This document shows, piece after piece, positions 32,538 to 42,102 of a DNA stretch of 62,864 nt. The stretch is taken from positions 1 to 62,864 of the forward strand of contig CAIJRN010000030.1 of NCBI GenBank assembly GCA_903823115.1, written 5' to 3'. Numbering within the stretch: the stretch's first letter is position 1; every line of letters starts with the position of its first letter. The position numbers and the translations under genes were made by a program. A model generated the notes under the pieces. The model worked only from the letters and a program-made list of their open reading frames with translations. It ran no database searches and was not told the origin of the DNA. This DNA comes from an uncultured cyanobacterium (lineage in GTDB: Bacteria > Cyanobacteriota > Cyanobacteriia > PCC-6307 > Cyanobiaceae).

Positions 32538-32681
32538 ATGGCTGAATCTCCTTCCCGCTTCGGTTTCGTCGGTTTCGCCGAAACCTGGAATGGCCGCCTG
32601 GCCATGCTCGGCTTCGTGATCGGTCTGGCCACCGAAATCCTCACCGGCCAGGGCATTCTCGGCCAACTCGGCCTGGGCTGA
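32538..32681 (+). CDS. hli: High-light-inducible protein (one-helix Hlip)
   Basis: A 47-residue single-helix member of the light-harvesting-like family. The chlorophyll-binding signature ETWNGRLAMLGFVIGLATE is present (Glu15, Asn18, Arg20). Hlips sit in the thylakoid membrane, bind chlorophyll and carotenoid, and protect photosystem II assembly under strong light. The gene is monocistronic: an AT-rich leader (AAGCTTTTCTTTAG) precedes it and a strong terminator follows. Confidence 0.92.
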   Translation: MAESPSRFGFVGFAETWNGRLAMLGFVIGLATEILTGQGILGQLGLG

Positions 32682-32720
32682 ACCGCGCCCGGCCTGTTCT
32701 CGACAACAACGTGGGTTTCC

Positions 32721-32754
32721 AGGCCCGGATGGTGGTGACCATCCGGGCCTTTTG
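32721..32754 (+). terminator. Rho-independent terminator of hli
   Basis: A 13-bp perfect stem AGGCCCGGATGGT / ACCATCCGGGCCT with loop GGTG, then TTTG. Confidence 0.85.
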
Positions 32755-32778
32755 CTGGGCCGTCAACGGCGGCTCTGC

Positions 32779-33879
32779 TCAGGCCGTGCGTGGCAGCACC
32801 CCGGCCAGCGAATCCACCGGTTCAACGGCAAAGGCAAGCGCCTCAACCTCCCGATCGCTGAGGCGCCGACTCCAGGCACCGCGGACCGGTTCATTCCAGC
32901 GGAAGCCGGCTTCCTTGGCCCGATGGCGCTCGGCATAGCCAATCTGGGCCCGGTAGAGGCGGCGGGGCTCCAGCGCCGCCTGCAGCAGCAGCTCGAGCTG
33001 GGAGCAACGCTCAAACACCTGAACCAGATAGATGCAGTCGGTGAGGGCCCGATGGGCCGCCCAGACCGGGATGCCATAGGCCAGGGCCAGATCCCGCACC
33101 GAGGGTGTGGCCCGCAGTTGGCGATCGGCGGGCCAGCGGATGTCCTCCATCGAGCAGATCCAGGGTTTGGAGAGGGTCGGCAACGGTGCCTGGCCGAACC
33201 ACTGGCGATCGAAGGCGACGTTGTGGGCGACCAGCGCATCGGCCGCCGCCACCATCGCCTCGAAACAGGCCAGGCCGGCCTGCCAGGGCTGGCTCAGCCG
33301 ACTCACCGGCGCCGGGATGCCATTGATGGCTTCAGCTGGATTGCTGGGACAGGGCAACAGAAACGACACCTGCAGCAGCACCGCCCGGGTGGGGACGTGA
33401 AACAGCACGGCCCCCACCTCAATGCACTGGCCGTGCTCAACGCTGAGGGCCGTGGTTTCAGTGTCGAGCACCAGCAGCCGCTCCGGGCAGCTGGGCAGGG
33501 GGCGACCTGGGGCCGACGCCAGCGGGGGCAGGGACACCACGGCTGCGGTGGAGGCTGCCGGCATCGATGCGGACACGGTGGCAGGGCCTGGTTCTGATGG
33601 CATCAAGGCAGCGGCTGACTCCTTCGCTGAAACCGTGTGTGCCCTGACCGCTGGCGCCGCCGCCGCCTCCGCGTCCGCGTCCGCTGCATCCAAGGGCGGG
33701 GGCTCCAGGGACAGGACGGGGGATTGAGGGTCGGCCGGGGCCGGTCGGGTCTGCAGCGATGGCGATGGCGATGGCGATGGCTCAGCTGCCGGAGGCAGCG
33801 GTTGATCGGCCGCCGGACCGGCAGGCGGGATCAGGGCCAGGAGGTCGCTTTGTTCCCAGAAGCTGGCTTGCTCCGTCAT
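32779..33879 (-). CDS. DEDDh 3'-5' exonuclease (DnaQ-like) with long disordered N-terminus
   Basis: A 366-residue protein. The exonuclease domain occupies the C-terminal ~220 residues: motif I LLVLDTETTAL, motif II around HNVAFDRQWF and motif III HRALTDCIYLVQVF with the His. The first ~130 residues are Pro/Ala/Ser-rich low complexity, including an SPSPSPS stretch from a GATGGC hexamer repeat at about 33755-33780. The role may be DNA repair or proofreading-like. ATG 33879 (MTEQASFW) is used because the upstream frame is not protein-like. It is divergent from prxQ. Confidence 0.82.
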   Translation of the reverse strand: MTEQASFWEQSDLLALIPPAGPAADQPLPPAAEPSPSPSPSLQTRPAPADPQSPVLSLEPPPLDAADADAEAAAAPAVRAHTVSAKESAAALMPSEPGPATVSASMPAASTAAVVSLPPLASAPGRPLPSCPERLLVLDTETTALSVEHGQCIEVGAVLFHVPTRAVLLQVSFLLPCPSNPAEAINGIPAPVSRLSQPWQAGLACFEAMVAAADALVAHNVAFDRQWFGQAPLPTLSKPWICSMEDIRWPADRQLRATPSVRDLALAYGIPVWAAHRALTDCIYLVQVFERCSQLELLLQAALEPRRLYRAQIGYAERHRAKEAGFRWNEPVRGAWSRRLSDREVEALAFAVEPVDSLAGVLPRTA

Positions 33880-33979
33880 GGCCCACCGCCGTATGCACCC
33901 CCCATGCTCCCAGCTCATGCAAGTCACAGACCGCCAGCGCCGGCCCCTTCTTAGGCTTGAACCCTCCCGTTTCCATCCC

Positions 33980-34459
33980 ATGCCCAGCCCCCTGGCCAGC
34001 GGCGATCGCGCCCCCCAGATCGCCCTGATCGATGCCCAGGGGGTGGAACGGCGCAGCGAGGCCCTGGTCGGCAAGGCCCTGGTGCTGTTCTTCTATCCCA
34101 AGGACGACACCCCCGGCTGCACGGCCGAGGCCTGCGCCTTCCGCGACAGCTACGCCGATCTCCAGGCCCTGGGGGCCGAGGTCTGGGGGGTGAGCGGCGA
34201 TGACGCCGCCAGCCATCAACGCTTCGCCGCCAGGCACCAACTGCCCTTTCCGCTGCTGGTGGACCGGGGCAATGGCCTGCGCAAGGCCTTCGGTGTGCCC
34301 AGCGTGCTCGGCCTACTGCCCGGTCGGGTCACCTATGTGATCGACGGCTCCGGCGTGATCCGCCATGTGTTCAACAACCTGCTGGATGGGGCGGCCCATC
34401 GCCGCGAGGCCTTGGCGGTGCTCCAGCAGCTGCGCTCGGAGGCGGGCGGCGATGGCTGA
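33980..34459 (+). CDS. Peroxiredoxin Q/BCP
   Basis: A 159-residue thiol peroxidase. DDTPGCTAEACAFRD supplies the peroxidatic Cys47 and resolving Cys52 of the PrxQ type (spacing of five residues). FYPKDDTPGCT and the later Arg-containing RVTYVIDGSGVIRHVF are typical. It reduces peroxides at the expense of thioredoxin. It overlaps the DUF1350 gene by 8 bp. Confidence 0.92.
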   Translation: MPSPLASGDRAPQIALIDAQGVERRSEALVGKALVLFFYPKDDTPGCTAEACAFRDSYADLQALGAEVWGVSGDDAASHQRFAARHQLPFPLLVDRGNGLRKAFGVPSVLGLLPGRVTYVIDGSGVIRHVFNNLLDGAAHRREALAVLQQLRSEAGGDG

Positions 34460-35213
34460 GGCTGCGGCCTGGACTCAGCGGGGTCCGCTCTGGTGTCTCG
34501 AACCACCCAGCACGGAGCTCGGCGGCCGCGACCGGCTGGAGTTCATCGGTGGCAGCTATCTCGCCGCCACACCGCAGCTGAGTTACCGGCGCCTGCTGGA
34601 GGCCTTCAGCCAGCTGGGCTGGAGTGTGCGCGCCTGGAGCTATGTGCCGGGCTTTGACCATCAGAGTCAGGCCAATGAGGCCTGGCGCAGCCTGCGCCGC
34701 GATCGCCAGCAACTCGAGGCAACCTCACAGGCGTCTCAGCGGGTGCTGCGCCTGGGTCACAGCCTGGGCTGCAAGCTGCAGCTGCTCGCCCCCGATGGCG
34801 GCCGGGGTTGCGCCGCCCTGGCGGCCCTGAGTTTCAACAACTTCTCGGCCGAGCGTTCCGTGCCGCTGCTGGCGGAGATGGGTCAGCAATTCGGATTTCG
34901 CAGTGAATTCAGCCCCTCACCGCAGGAAACCCTGCGCCAGGTCGCCAGCGACTACCAGCAACCCCGCAACCTGCTGGTGCGCTTCCGCCGCGACGAGCTC
35001 GACCAGAGCCCCAGGCTGCTGGAGGCCCTGGGGCGCCGCCGCCAGGACGCCAGCGAACTGCTGGAGCTGCCCGGCGATCACCTCACCCCGGCCAGTGCCG
35101 GCCTGAGGCGCCAGCTGCTGGGTAGCTGGGCGGACGATCCCTCCAGACAGCGCCAGGTCGAACGGCTGGTGGAGACGATCAGCCGCTGGGGCCGAGAGCA
35201 GCCACCGGGGTGA
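34452..35213 (+). CDS. DUF1350 alpha/beta-hydrolase-like protein
   Basis: A 253-residue protein of the plant/cyanobacterial DUF1350 family. FIGGSYLAATPQLSYRRLLE follows the first strand, RLGHSLGCKLQLL is the nucleophile-elbow-like turn (GHSLG), and LSFNNFSAE is characteristic. Catalysis is not demonstrated for the family. It starts inside the prxQ gene, so the two are co-translated. Confidence 0.85.
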   Translation: MAEAAAWTQRGPLWCLEPPSTELGGRDRLEFIGGSYLAATPQLSYRRLLEAFSQLGWSVRAWSYVPGFDHQSQANEAWRSLRRDRQQLEATSQASQRVLRLGHSLGCKLQLLAPDGGRGCAALAALSFNNFSAERSVPLLAEMGQQFGFRSEFSPSPQETLRQVASDYQQPRNLLVRFRRDELDQSPRLLEALGRRRQDASELLELPGDHLTPASAGLRRQLLGSWADDPSRQRQVERLVETISRWGREQPPG

Positions 35214-35419
35214 CGGCCCGGCGGAACAACAGCCGGCGTGACAGGCGCAGGCCCAAACCGACGGCGCCATATCAACGCGGCAACGCTTGATCGACAGGCT
35301 GCATACAGCCCACAGCAGCAGTCATCGACACAGCCGACAGGGATCAGAACCCCAGGAGCTGACGTTCCATTGACGTCACTGAGAGCTGGACCCACCCTGG
35401 GGATTCATCGCCGTTCACC

Positions 35420-35746
35420 ATGAACCCCTTGATCGACGCCTTCACCAAGGCCTGGACCCGCTCATTTGACTACAGCGGCCGCTCCAACCGTGGCGATTAC
35501 TGGTGGTTCGTGCTGGCCGATTTCATCGTGCTGCTGGTGCTCAACCTGGTGGGCACTTTCGTCGATTTCATTGGCGTGTTGGCCAATCTGTATTTCATCG
35601 CTCAGATCGTGCCCCACCTGCCGCTCACCGTCCGCCGCCTGCGCGATTCCGGCAAGGACTGGCCCTGGATCTTCATCGGTCTGATCCCGGTGATTGGTGC
35701 CATCTGGATGATCGTGCTGCTGGCGCAGCCGTCGCTGGTGGCCTGA
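35420..35746 (+). CDS. DUF805 membrane protein
   Basis: A 108-residue inner-membrane protein of the DUF805 (YhaH) family: FDYSGRSNRGDYWWFVLADFI, then helices LLVLNLVGTFVDFIGVL and WIFIGLIPVIGAIWMIVLL, with VRRLRDSGKDWPW between them. Function unknown. It appears monocistronic. Confidence 0.88.
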   Translation: MNPLIDAFTKAWTRSFDYSGRSNRGDYWWFVLADFIVLLVLNLVGTFVDFIGVLANLYFIAQIVPHLPLTVRRLRDSGKDWPWIFIGLIPVIGAIWMIVLLAQPSLVA

Positions 35747-35833
35747 TCGAATCATGGCCATCGGGGCGCTGGCGTTCTGCGTGAGCCCCGATCCGGCCCG
35801 CTGTTCAGGGGGCCGAAACGGGCCCATTGGCCC

Positions 35834-37822
35834 TCACACCCGCAGGCTGTCCAGCACTGAGCGATCTTCCAGGGTGGAGGTGTCGCCGCTCACTTCCTGG
35901 CCCGCGGCCAGGGAGCGCAGGATGCGCCGCATGATCTTGCCGCTGCGGGTCTTGGGCAGGGAATCGGTGAACTTGATCAGATCGGGGCGGGCGATCGGAC
36001 CGATCTCCTTGCCCACATGTTTCTTCAGTTCGGCGATCAGGGCGTCGTCGCCGCTGCGGCCCGTTTCGAGGGTAACGAAAGCCACGATTCCCTCGCCCTT
36101 GAGCTCATCGGGCCGGCCCACCACGGCGGCTTCGGCCACCGCCGCATGGCTGACCAAGGCACTTTCGATCTCCATCGTGCCGAGGCGATGACCTGAGACG
36201 TTGATCACGTCATCGACGCGGCCCATCACCCAGAAGTAGCCGTCGGCGTCGCGACGGGCGCCGTCGCCGGCGAAATAGAGCCAGCTGCCATCGGCGGGAC
36301 GGATCTCCTCCCAGTAGCTCTTGCGGAAACGCTCCGGATCGCCGTGCACCGTGCGCATCATCCCCGGCCAGGGCCGGCGGATCACCAGATAGCCGCCCTG
36401 ATCCGCCGCCTGGGAATGGCCCTCGTGGTCGACCACATCAGCGGCGATACCCGGCAGGGGCAGGGTGGCGGAACCGGGCTTGGTGGGGGTGGCGCCGGGC
36501 AGGGGGCTGATCATCACGCCACCGGTCTCGGTCTGCCACCAGGTGTCCACCACCGGGCAGCGGTTGCCGCCGATGACTTCGCGATACCACATCCAGGCCT
36601 CGGGATTGATCGGCTCGCCGACGGTGCCGAGAATGCGCAGCGTGCTCATGTCGTACTGATCGGGCACCGCAGAGCCGCTCTTCATGAAGGCGCGGATCGC
36701 CGTGGGCGCCGTGTAGAAGATCGTCACCCGATGCTTCTGGATCACCTCCCAGAAGGCTCCGGGTTTGGAGGGGCGCGGTGCACCCTCGTACATCACCGTG
36801 GTGGCCCCATTCGAGAGCGGCCCGTAGACGATGTAGCTGTGGCCGGTGATCCAGCCGACATCGGCGGTGCACCAGTGGATGTCGTCCTCGCGGATGTCGA
36901 AGATCCACTGGAAGGTGAGGTGGGCCCAGAGGTTGTAGCCGGCGGTGGTGTGCACCACCCCCTTGGGCTTGCCGGTGGAACCGGAGGTGTAGAGCACGAA
37001 CAGGCGGTCTTCGCTGGCCATCGGCTCGGCCGGGCAGTCAGCGCTCTGGCTCTCCACCAGCTCATGCCACCACAGGTCACGGCCCTCTGCCATGGCGGTG
37101 GGCTCACCGGTGCGCCGCAGCACCAGCACGTGCTCCACCGTCGGGCAGGCGCCCTCAGCCAGGGCCGCATCCACGGCCGGCTTGAGGGCCACGGCCTTGT
37201 CCTTGCGGAAACCGCCATCGGCGGTGATCACCGCCTTCACGTCCCCGTCGATCAAGCGATCCCGCAGGGCCTCGGCCGAAAAGCCGCCGAACACCACCGA
37301 GTGGGGAGCGCCGATGCGGGCGCAGGCCAGCATGGCGATCGCCGCCTCCGGCACCATCGGCATGTAGAGGGCCACCAGGTCGCCTTTGCCGATGCCCAGG
37401 GCTTTGAGCGCATTGGCCGCCTTGCACACTTCGGTATGCAGCTGGCGATACGTGAAGCTGCGGCTGTCCCCCGGCTCACCTTCCCAGATCAGGGCCGTCT
37501 TGTCGGCCCGGGGGCCCTGCAGATGGCGATCGAGGCAGTTGTAGGCGAGGTTGGTGCTGCCGCCTTCAAACCAGCGGGCGAAGGGCGGCTGACTCCAGTC
37601 CAGCACCGTCTCGAAGGGCTTGAACCAGTGCAGCTCCCGGCGGGCCTGCTCACCCCAGAAGCCATCGGGATCGCTCTGGGCTCGATCCACCAGCTCCCGG
37701 TAGGCGGCCATCGAGGCAATGCGGGCGCCGGCAGCGAGGGCCGCTGGAGGGTCGAAACTGCGCTGCTCCTGCAGCACCGACTCGATGGTGTGGGCCGGAT
37801 CGCCGCTGGGGACCTGGGTCAT
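35834..37822 (-). CDS. acs: Acetyl-CoA synthetase
   Basis: A 662-residue adenylate-forming enzyme converting acetate, ATP and CoA to acetyl-CoA in the cytoplasm. Motifs in order: [32 protein letters not shown] (P-loop), [11 protein letters not shown] (substrate/AMP pocket), [20 protein letters not shown] (hinge) and [11 protein letters not shown] with the acetylatable catalytic Lys. Length matches the family. ATG 37822 is preferred; ATG 37849 is an alternative. It stands alone on its strand. Confidence 0.95.
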   Translation of the reverse strand: MTQVPSGDPAHTIESVLQEQRSFDPPAALAAGARIASMAAYRELVDRAQSDPDGFWGEQARRELHWFKPFETVLDWSQPPFARWFEGGSTNLAYNCLDRHLQGPRADKTALIWEGEPGDSRSFTYRQLHTEVCKAANALKALGIGKGDLVALYMPMVPEAAIAMLACARIGAPHSVVFGGFSAEALRDRLIDGDVKAVITADGGFRKDKAVALKPAVDAALAEGACPTVEHVLVLRRTGEPTAMAEGRDLWWHELVESQSADCPAEPMASEDRLFVLYTSGSTGKPKGVVHTTAGYNLWAHLTFQWIFDIREDDIHWCTADVGWITGHSYIVYGPLSNGATTVMYEGAPRPSKPGAFWEVIQKHRVTIFYTAPTAIRAFMKSGSAVPDQYDMSTLRILGTVGEPINPEAWMWYREVIGGNRCPVVDTWWQTETGGVMISPLPGATPTKPGSATLPLPGIAADVVDHEGHSQAADQGGYLVIRRPWPGMMRTVHGDPERFRKSYWEEIRPADGSWLYFAGDGARRDADGYFWVMGRVDDVINVSGHRLGTMEIESALVSHAAVAEAAVVGRPDELKGEGIVAFVTLETGRSGDDALIAELKKHVGKEIGPIARPDLIKFTDSLPKTRSGKIMRRILRSLAAGQEVSGDTSTLEDRSVLDSLRV

Positions 37823-37982
37823 GGGAGAAACGGAAGCCAGGACATTCAAACCCAGCTACCGGCAGCAGCCCAAGCTGGCCGCAACGATCAGCAGCCCTGA
37901 TCGAAGCGGCCATGGGGCCAGCTTGGCAAGCTGGCGCGGCGGCATTAGCAGGAAGATACAGACGGTGACTGAGGCGAACACC

Positions 37983-38294
37983 ATGACGAACAAGCCCGTC
38001 ACTCCCCATGCAGGCCCCACCGTCGATGGGGATGGCAATCTCACCTACATCGGCGATGACGGTCGCCGTTACGTCGTCGGGCTGCCACCGGAGATCGATG
38101 AAGACAGCGTCGAGCGGGTGATGACGATGCTGCGCGGCAGCAGCCCCCTGTTTCAGGACATCGAGCGACTCTGCCATCGCTGGATCTCGGCGGTGAGCTG
38201 CGAGGAACTGGATGCCCAGGCGGCGCTGGTGCTGCTGCTCACCACCCTGGAAACGGCCCTGGAGGACTCCTACCCGGAGATCACCCCGGACTAG
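37983..38294 (+). CDS. Cyanobacterial conserved hypothetical (103 aa)
   Basis: A 103-residue acidic protein. It has a beta-hairpin start (GDGNLTYIGDDGRRYVVGLPPEI), then helices EDSVERVMTMLRG, FQDIERLCHRWISAV and AALVLLLTTLETALE. Well-formed codon use and a sensible start (MTNKPVTPH) support a real gene. Family name and function are not recognised. The HAD phosphatase gene follows at ~38 bp. Confidence 0.6.
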   Translation: MTNKPVTPHAGPTVDGDGNLTYIGDDGRRYVVGLPPEIDEDSVERVMTMLRGSSPLFQDIERLCHRWISAVSCEELDAQAALVLLLTTLETALEDSYPEITPD

Positions 38295-38332
38295 CCCCCT
38301 GGGCGATGGGGTCGTTAGGGCAGGCTGGATCG

Positions 38333-38986
38333 ATGCTTCGCCCCGCCGCCTGCCTCTTCGACCTTGACGGTCTGTTGCTGGACACCGAACCCAGCCATGC
38401 CGAGGCCTGGAGCCAGGCGGCGGCTCACTTCGGCCTGCAGCTCAGTGCAGCGCAGCTGCTGCAGCTGCGGGGTCGCCGGCGGCTGGACTGCGCCCGCATG
38501 GTTCAGGCCTGGATCGAGGCCGGCAGCTTCCGCCCGGTGGCCAGCGACGAGCTGCTGGCCCTGCGACAACCGATCGCCGAGAGACTGCTGGCCGAGGCCC
38601 CGGCGATGCCTGGGGCCGAGGCCCTGATCGGGCGCTGTCAGCAGCTGGGGATTCCGATGGCCCTGGCCACCAGCAGCAGCCGCGAAGCGGTGTCGCTCAA
38701 GGCTGCTCCCCATCCCTGGCTGGCGGCCATCCAGACCCGCGTCCACGGCGATGATCCCCAGCTGCAGCAGGGCAAGCCGGCGCCGGATGTGTTCCTGCTG
38801 GCGGCCGAGCGGCTGGGGGTGGAGGCCAGCCATTGCTGGGCCTTCGAGGATTCACCGGCTGGGGCCCAGGCGGCACGAGCCGCCGGCTGCCAGGTGCATG
38901 TGCTGCGGCCCGAAGGCATCGCACCAGCGCTCTATCCGCCCGGGGTGCTCTGGCTGAGCTCCCTGGCGGGCATGCCGCTGGACTGA
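38333..38986 (+). CDS. HAD-superfamily phosphatase (beta-phosphoglucomutase-like)
   Basis: A 217-residue subclass I HAD hydrolase. Motif I is FDLDGLLLDTEP (nucleophile Asp), motif II the Thr/Ser in ALATSSSREAV, motif III Lys in QQGKPAPDVFLLA and motif IV CWAFEDSPAG. The four-helix cap between motifs I and II indicates a phosphomonoesterase or phosphoglucomutase of small sugars. Substrate unknown. ATG 38333 is chosen for family alignment. Confidence 0.85.
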   Translation: MLRPAACLFDLDGLLLDTEPSHAEAWSQAAAHFGLQLSAAQLLQLRGRRRLDCARMVQAWIEAGSFRPVASDELLALRQPIAERLLAEAPAMPGAEALIGRCQQLGIPMALATSSSREAVSLKAAPHPWLAAIQTRVHGDDPQLQQGKPAPDVFLLAAERLGVEASHCWAFEDSPAGAQAARAAGCQVHVLRPEGIAPALYPPGVLWLSSLAGMPLD

Positions 38987-39010
38987 GCCGGAACGGTGGG
39001 CTGAGCCCGA

Positions 39011-39055
39011 CCTGTGGCCATGCCACCTGTGGCTATGCCACCTGTGTCCATGACG
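39011..39055. repeat. Intergenic 15-bp tandem repeat
   Basis: Units CCTGTGGCCATGCCA, CCTGTGGCTATGCCA and CCTGTGTCCATGACG, between the HAD gene and the convergent prenyltransferase gene. Confidence 0.8.
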
Positions 39056-39080
39056 CCAACGGTTCAGAGCGACGACCAGC

Positions 39081-40052
39081 TCAGTAGAGGCGGCTGAGCA
39101 CGAACTCCGGCAAGGCGCGCAGGGCACTGCGGGGTTCCGATGGGGGCAACCAGGCGATCGACCCATGGGCCTCGCGGGCAAATCCCTCGGCCAGGGCGCG
39201 GGAGCGGGGGATCGCTTCGCAGCCCCGGACCAGGGCCAGGGCCTGCTCCAGATCACCGGCTTCGCAGAACTCCCGCTCGATCAGGCCGGCCAGGGCAGGA
39301 CGCTCCTCAAGGGCGTACAGCACCGGGGCGGTGAGATAGCCCGAAGCCAGATCACTGGCGGCGGGCTTGCCCAGCTGCTGATCACTGCCCGTGAAGTCGA
39401 GGATGTCGTCCACCACCTGAAAGGCCAGCCCCAGTTGGCGACCGAAGCTGTAGAGATCGTCGAGATGGGACTCGGGCTGGCCCGAGAGCACCCCTGCCGC
39501 GCGGGCGCTGTTGGCAATCAGGGAAGCGGTCTTGCAGTAGCTCTTTTCGAGGTACGTCTCGAAGCTCTGGCCGGTGTCGTAGCGGAACAGACCCTGCTTG
39601 ACCTCGCCATCGGCGAGATCCATGATCACGCGCGAGAGCAGTTTCACCACCTGGAGATCGTCCAGGTTGGCGAGATGCCAACTGGCCTGGGCAAACAGAA
39701 AATCACCGGCCAGAACCGCCACCCGGTGGTTGAAACGGCTGTGCACCGTGGCCACACCGCGGCGGGTGTCGGCACCGTCGACCACGTCATCGTGGACCAG
39801 GGAAGCGGTGTGGATCATCTCGGTGATCTCCGCCAGGCGCCGATGGCGTGGGCTCAGCTCACCGCCCGGGTCCATCGCCCGCGATAACAGCAGCACGATG
39901 CCGGGGCGCAGCCGCTTGCCCCCGGCGGCGAACAGGTGTTCTGCAGCTGCCTGCAGAATCGGATGACCAGCGCCGATCAGACTGCGCAGATCAGCCAGCA
40001 GGGCATCGAGGTCGGCCTCGACCGGCTGGAGCAACTCTGCGACCGTCGACAC
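39081..40052 (-). CDS. Solanesyl/all-trans-polyprenyl diphosphate synthase
   Basis: A 323-residue trans-prenyltransferase that makes the side chain of plastoquinone. The first Asp-rich motif is HDDVVDGADTRRG and the second VVDDILDFTGSDQQLGKP. GGKRLRPGIVLLL near residue 45 binds the allylic or IPP substrate. It is the last gene of the leftward run comB, nitrilase, amidase, murI, prenyl synthase. Confidence 0.92.
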   Translation of the reverse strand: MSTVAELLQPVEADLDALLADLRSLIGAGHPILQAAAEHLFAAGGKRLRPGIVLLLSRAMDPGGELSPRHRRLAEITEMIHTASLVHDDVVDGADTRRGVATVHSRFNHRVAVLAGDFLFAQASWHLANLDDLQVVKLLSRVIMDLADGEVKQGLFRYDTGQSFETYLEKSYCKTASLIANSARAAGVLSGQPESHLDDLYSFGRQLGLAFQVVDDILDFTGSDQQLGKPAASDLASGYLTAPVLYALEERPALAGLIEREFCEAGDLEQALALVRGCEAIPRSRALAEGFAREAHGSIAWLPPSEPRSALRALPEFVLSRLY

Positions 40053-40076
40053 GAGACCTCCTTGTTGCCGTGGATC

Positions 40077-40961
40077 CTAGGAGGGTCGCGGCTGCGATTG
40101 CAGGCAGGGGGGCGATTGCAGACAGGGGGGCGAGAGCTCACCATCGCTGCCGCCTTGCCGCTGCCAGGGAATCGAGCTGCTGACGGTATCCAGGGCAATC
40201 AACAGCTGGGCATCGCGATCGAACTGCGCCGCTGCGCCGGTGGTGAAGAAGCGATGGCTGGCGCCGCCCGGCGGAGCCTGCATGGCGTAGTGATGCAGCA
40301 GGGAGCCGAGATGGCGAGCCACCGCCGGTGCCGGATCGATCACGGCCACATCGGGGCCGACCAGGCGCCGGATCGCCTCAATCACAAAGGGATAGTGGGT
40401 GCAGCCCAACACGATCGTGTCGACGCCGGCCGCCAGCATCGGCTCCAGGAAGCTCAGCAGCAGGGCATCGGTGCGGGCTCCATCCAGGGCCCCCACCTCG
40501 ACCAGATCGGCCAGGCCCAGGCAGACCTGCTCCACCACCTGAACACTGGCGGCATGGCGACCGACCGTGGCCCGGTACAGCCGGCCTTGGAAGGTGGCGG
40601 GGGTGGCCATCACGCCGACGACACCGCTGCGGGTGATCGCCACCGCCGGCTTGACCGCCGGCTCCAGCCCCAGGATCAGGGAGTCGGGGAACCGCTCACG
40701 CAGATGGTGCAGGGCCACAGCTGAGGCGGTGTTGCAGGCCACGACGATCACCTTGCAGCCAGCCTCGCTGAGGGCCGTGCAGATGCCCTCGCTGTAGGCA
40801 CGGATCTCCTGGGGCTGGCGACAGCCATAGGGCACATGGGCCCGGTCGGCGAAATAAACGGTGGATTCATCGGGCAACTGCTGCACGATCTGCCGCCAGA
40901 CACTCAGCCCACCCAGGCCGGAGTCGAAGATGCCAATCGGCGCGGGTGAGCCCTGGATCAT
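40077..40961 (-). CDS. murI: Glutamate racemase
   Basis: A 294-residue cofactor-independent racemase providing D-glutamate for peptidoglycan. The catalytic Cys pair is visible in VVACNTASAVAL (about residue 75) and VLGCTHYPFVIEA (about 188); IGIFDSGLGGLSV is the substrate-binding start. The C-terminus ends in a duplicated SPPCLQ encoded by an 18-bp repeat (40095-40130), a tail unusual for the family. It overlaps the amidase gene by 4 bp. Confidence 0.94.
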   Translation of the reverse strand: MIQGSPAPIGIFDSGLGGLSVWRQIVQQLPDESTVYFADRAHVPYGCRQPQEIRAYSEGICTALSEAGCKVIVVACNTASAVALHHLRERFPDSLILGLEPAVKPAVAITRSGVVGVMATPATFQGRLYRATVGRHAASVQVVEQVCLGLADLVEVGALDGARTDALLLSFLEPMLAAGVDTIVLGCTHYPFVIEAIRRLVGPDVAVIDPAPAVARHLGSLLHHYAMQAPPGGASHRFFTTGAAAQFDRDAQLLIALDTVSSSIPWQRQGGSDGELSPPCLQSPPCLQSQPRPS

Positions 40962-42094
40962 CGGTTCAGATAGGCCAGGATGCCGCTGGTCACCGCCTGG
41001 GCCAGGCGGCGGCGGAAGTTGGGATCCGCCAGCCTGGGGGCATCGATCTGGCCGGTGACGAACCCCATTTCGGTGAGCACCGAGGGCATGGTGGTGCGGC
41101 GGATCACGTAGAAGCGGCCGGGTCGGGCGCCACGGTCAGGGGTGCCAGGGGAGACAGCCATCACCTGATCCTGAATGATCACCGCCAGATCCCGGGAGCT
41201 GCCCCCCTCAAAAAAGAACGTCTCCACCCCGTTCACATCCGGCCTGTCCATGCTCAGGGCATTGGCATGGAGGCTGACGAACACATTGGCGCCGATGCTG
41301 TTGGCGAGATTGACCCGGGGGGGCAGATCGACATCCACCTCCGAGGTGCGGGTCATCGACACGCCGACGCCGCGGGCCTGGAGCAGCTGGGCCACCTGCA
41401 GACCGACATCGAGCACGACATCGGTCTCCCTGAGGCCATCGATCCCCACGGCGCCAGGATCCGGCCCGCCATGGCCCGGGTCGATCACCACCCGGAAGCG
41501 GCCCCGGGGCACCACCGGCAGGCCCTCGGGATTGAGCGGCCGCCTGGACGTGGTGCGACCGCTGCTGGCGAAATCCGATCCGAAGCTACGGGCACTCCAG
41601 CGGCTCTGAGCGATCGCCGGGGCCCCATCCATATCCCCCTCGCCCACGGCCAGCAGAGTGCCGGGAGCGACGCCGGTGAGTTCCATACGCCAGCGATCGC
41701 GGGCGGTGCCGACCAGCCGCAGCTGGCGCGGATCGAGGCGAGTGCCGGGCTGGAACTCCAGCACCAGGCGGGTGGTGCCGTAGTCCGGCTTGCCGATGCG
41801 CACCTCCCGCACCGCACCGCCGGCCGGCACCACCCGGGTGTGTAACGGCGCCCCGGGCAGATCCACCCACACCCTGGGGCCGAGGCCATCGCGGCCCTCT
41901 TCGAAGAAGGCCTGCACCTGAATCCCAGGGCTGGTGCGCAATTCCAGATTGCCATCACGGCCGATACGCCAGGCCGAGAGGCTGCTGCCGGCCCAGGAGG
42001 GCAGCTCGGCCGCCAGCACCACAGCCAGCCCCAGCAGGACGCGGCAAGCCTGGCGGAGCGGCCGGGCGCGACGAACAGAAGAGCGAAAACCCAT
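40958..42094 (-). CDS. N-acetylmuramoyl-L-alanine amidase
   Basis: A 378-residue exported cell-wall hydrolase. It has a signal peptide (ACRVLLGLAVVLAAELPSWA), an AMIN-like N-terminal beta domain (residues ~40-170) and a C-terminal amidase_3 domain. Zinc ligands are His in VIDPGHGGPDPG, Glu after GLRE, and His in SLHANALS; the catalytic Glu is in LTEMGFV. It cuts the amide bond between MurNAc and the stem peptide during cell separation. It is translationally coupled to murI. Confidence 0.92.
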   Translation of the reverse strand: MGFRSSVRRARPLRQACRVLLGLAVVLAAELPSWAGSSLSAWRIGRDGNLELRTSPGIQVQAFFEEGRDGLGPRVWVDLPGAPLHTRVVPAGGAVREVRIGKPDYGTTRLVLEFQPGTRLDPRQLRLVGTARDRWRMELTGVAPGTLLAVGEGDMDGAPAIAQSRWSARSFGSDFASSGRTTSRRPLNPEGLPVVPRGRFRVVIDPGHGGPDPGAVGIDGLRETDVVLDVGLQVAQLLQARGVGVSMTRTSEVDVDLPPRVNLANSIGANVFVSLHANALSMDRPDVNGVETFFFEGGSSRDLAVIIQDQVMAVSPGTPDRGARPGRFYVIRRTTMPSVLTEMGFVTGQIDAPRLADPNFRRRLAQAVTSGILAYLNR

Positions 42095-42102
42095 CAGGTC
42101 GC

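Noticed and set aside
32752-33597. Long plus-strand frame opposite the exonuclease gene
   Set aside because: Antisense shadow with Gly/Arg/His-rich composition; the minus-strand DEDDh motifs are clear.
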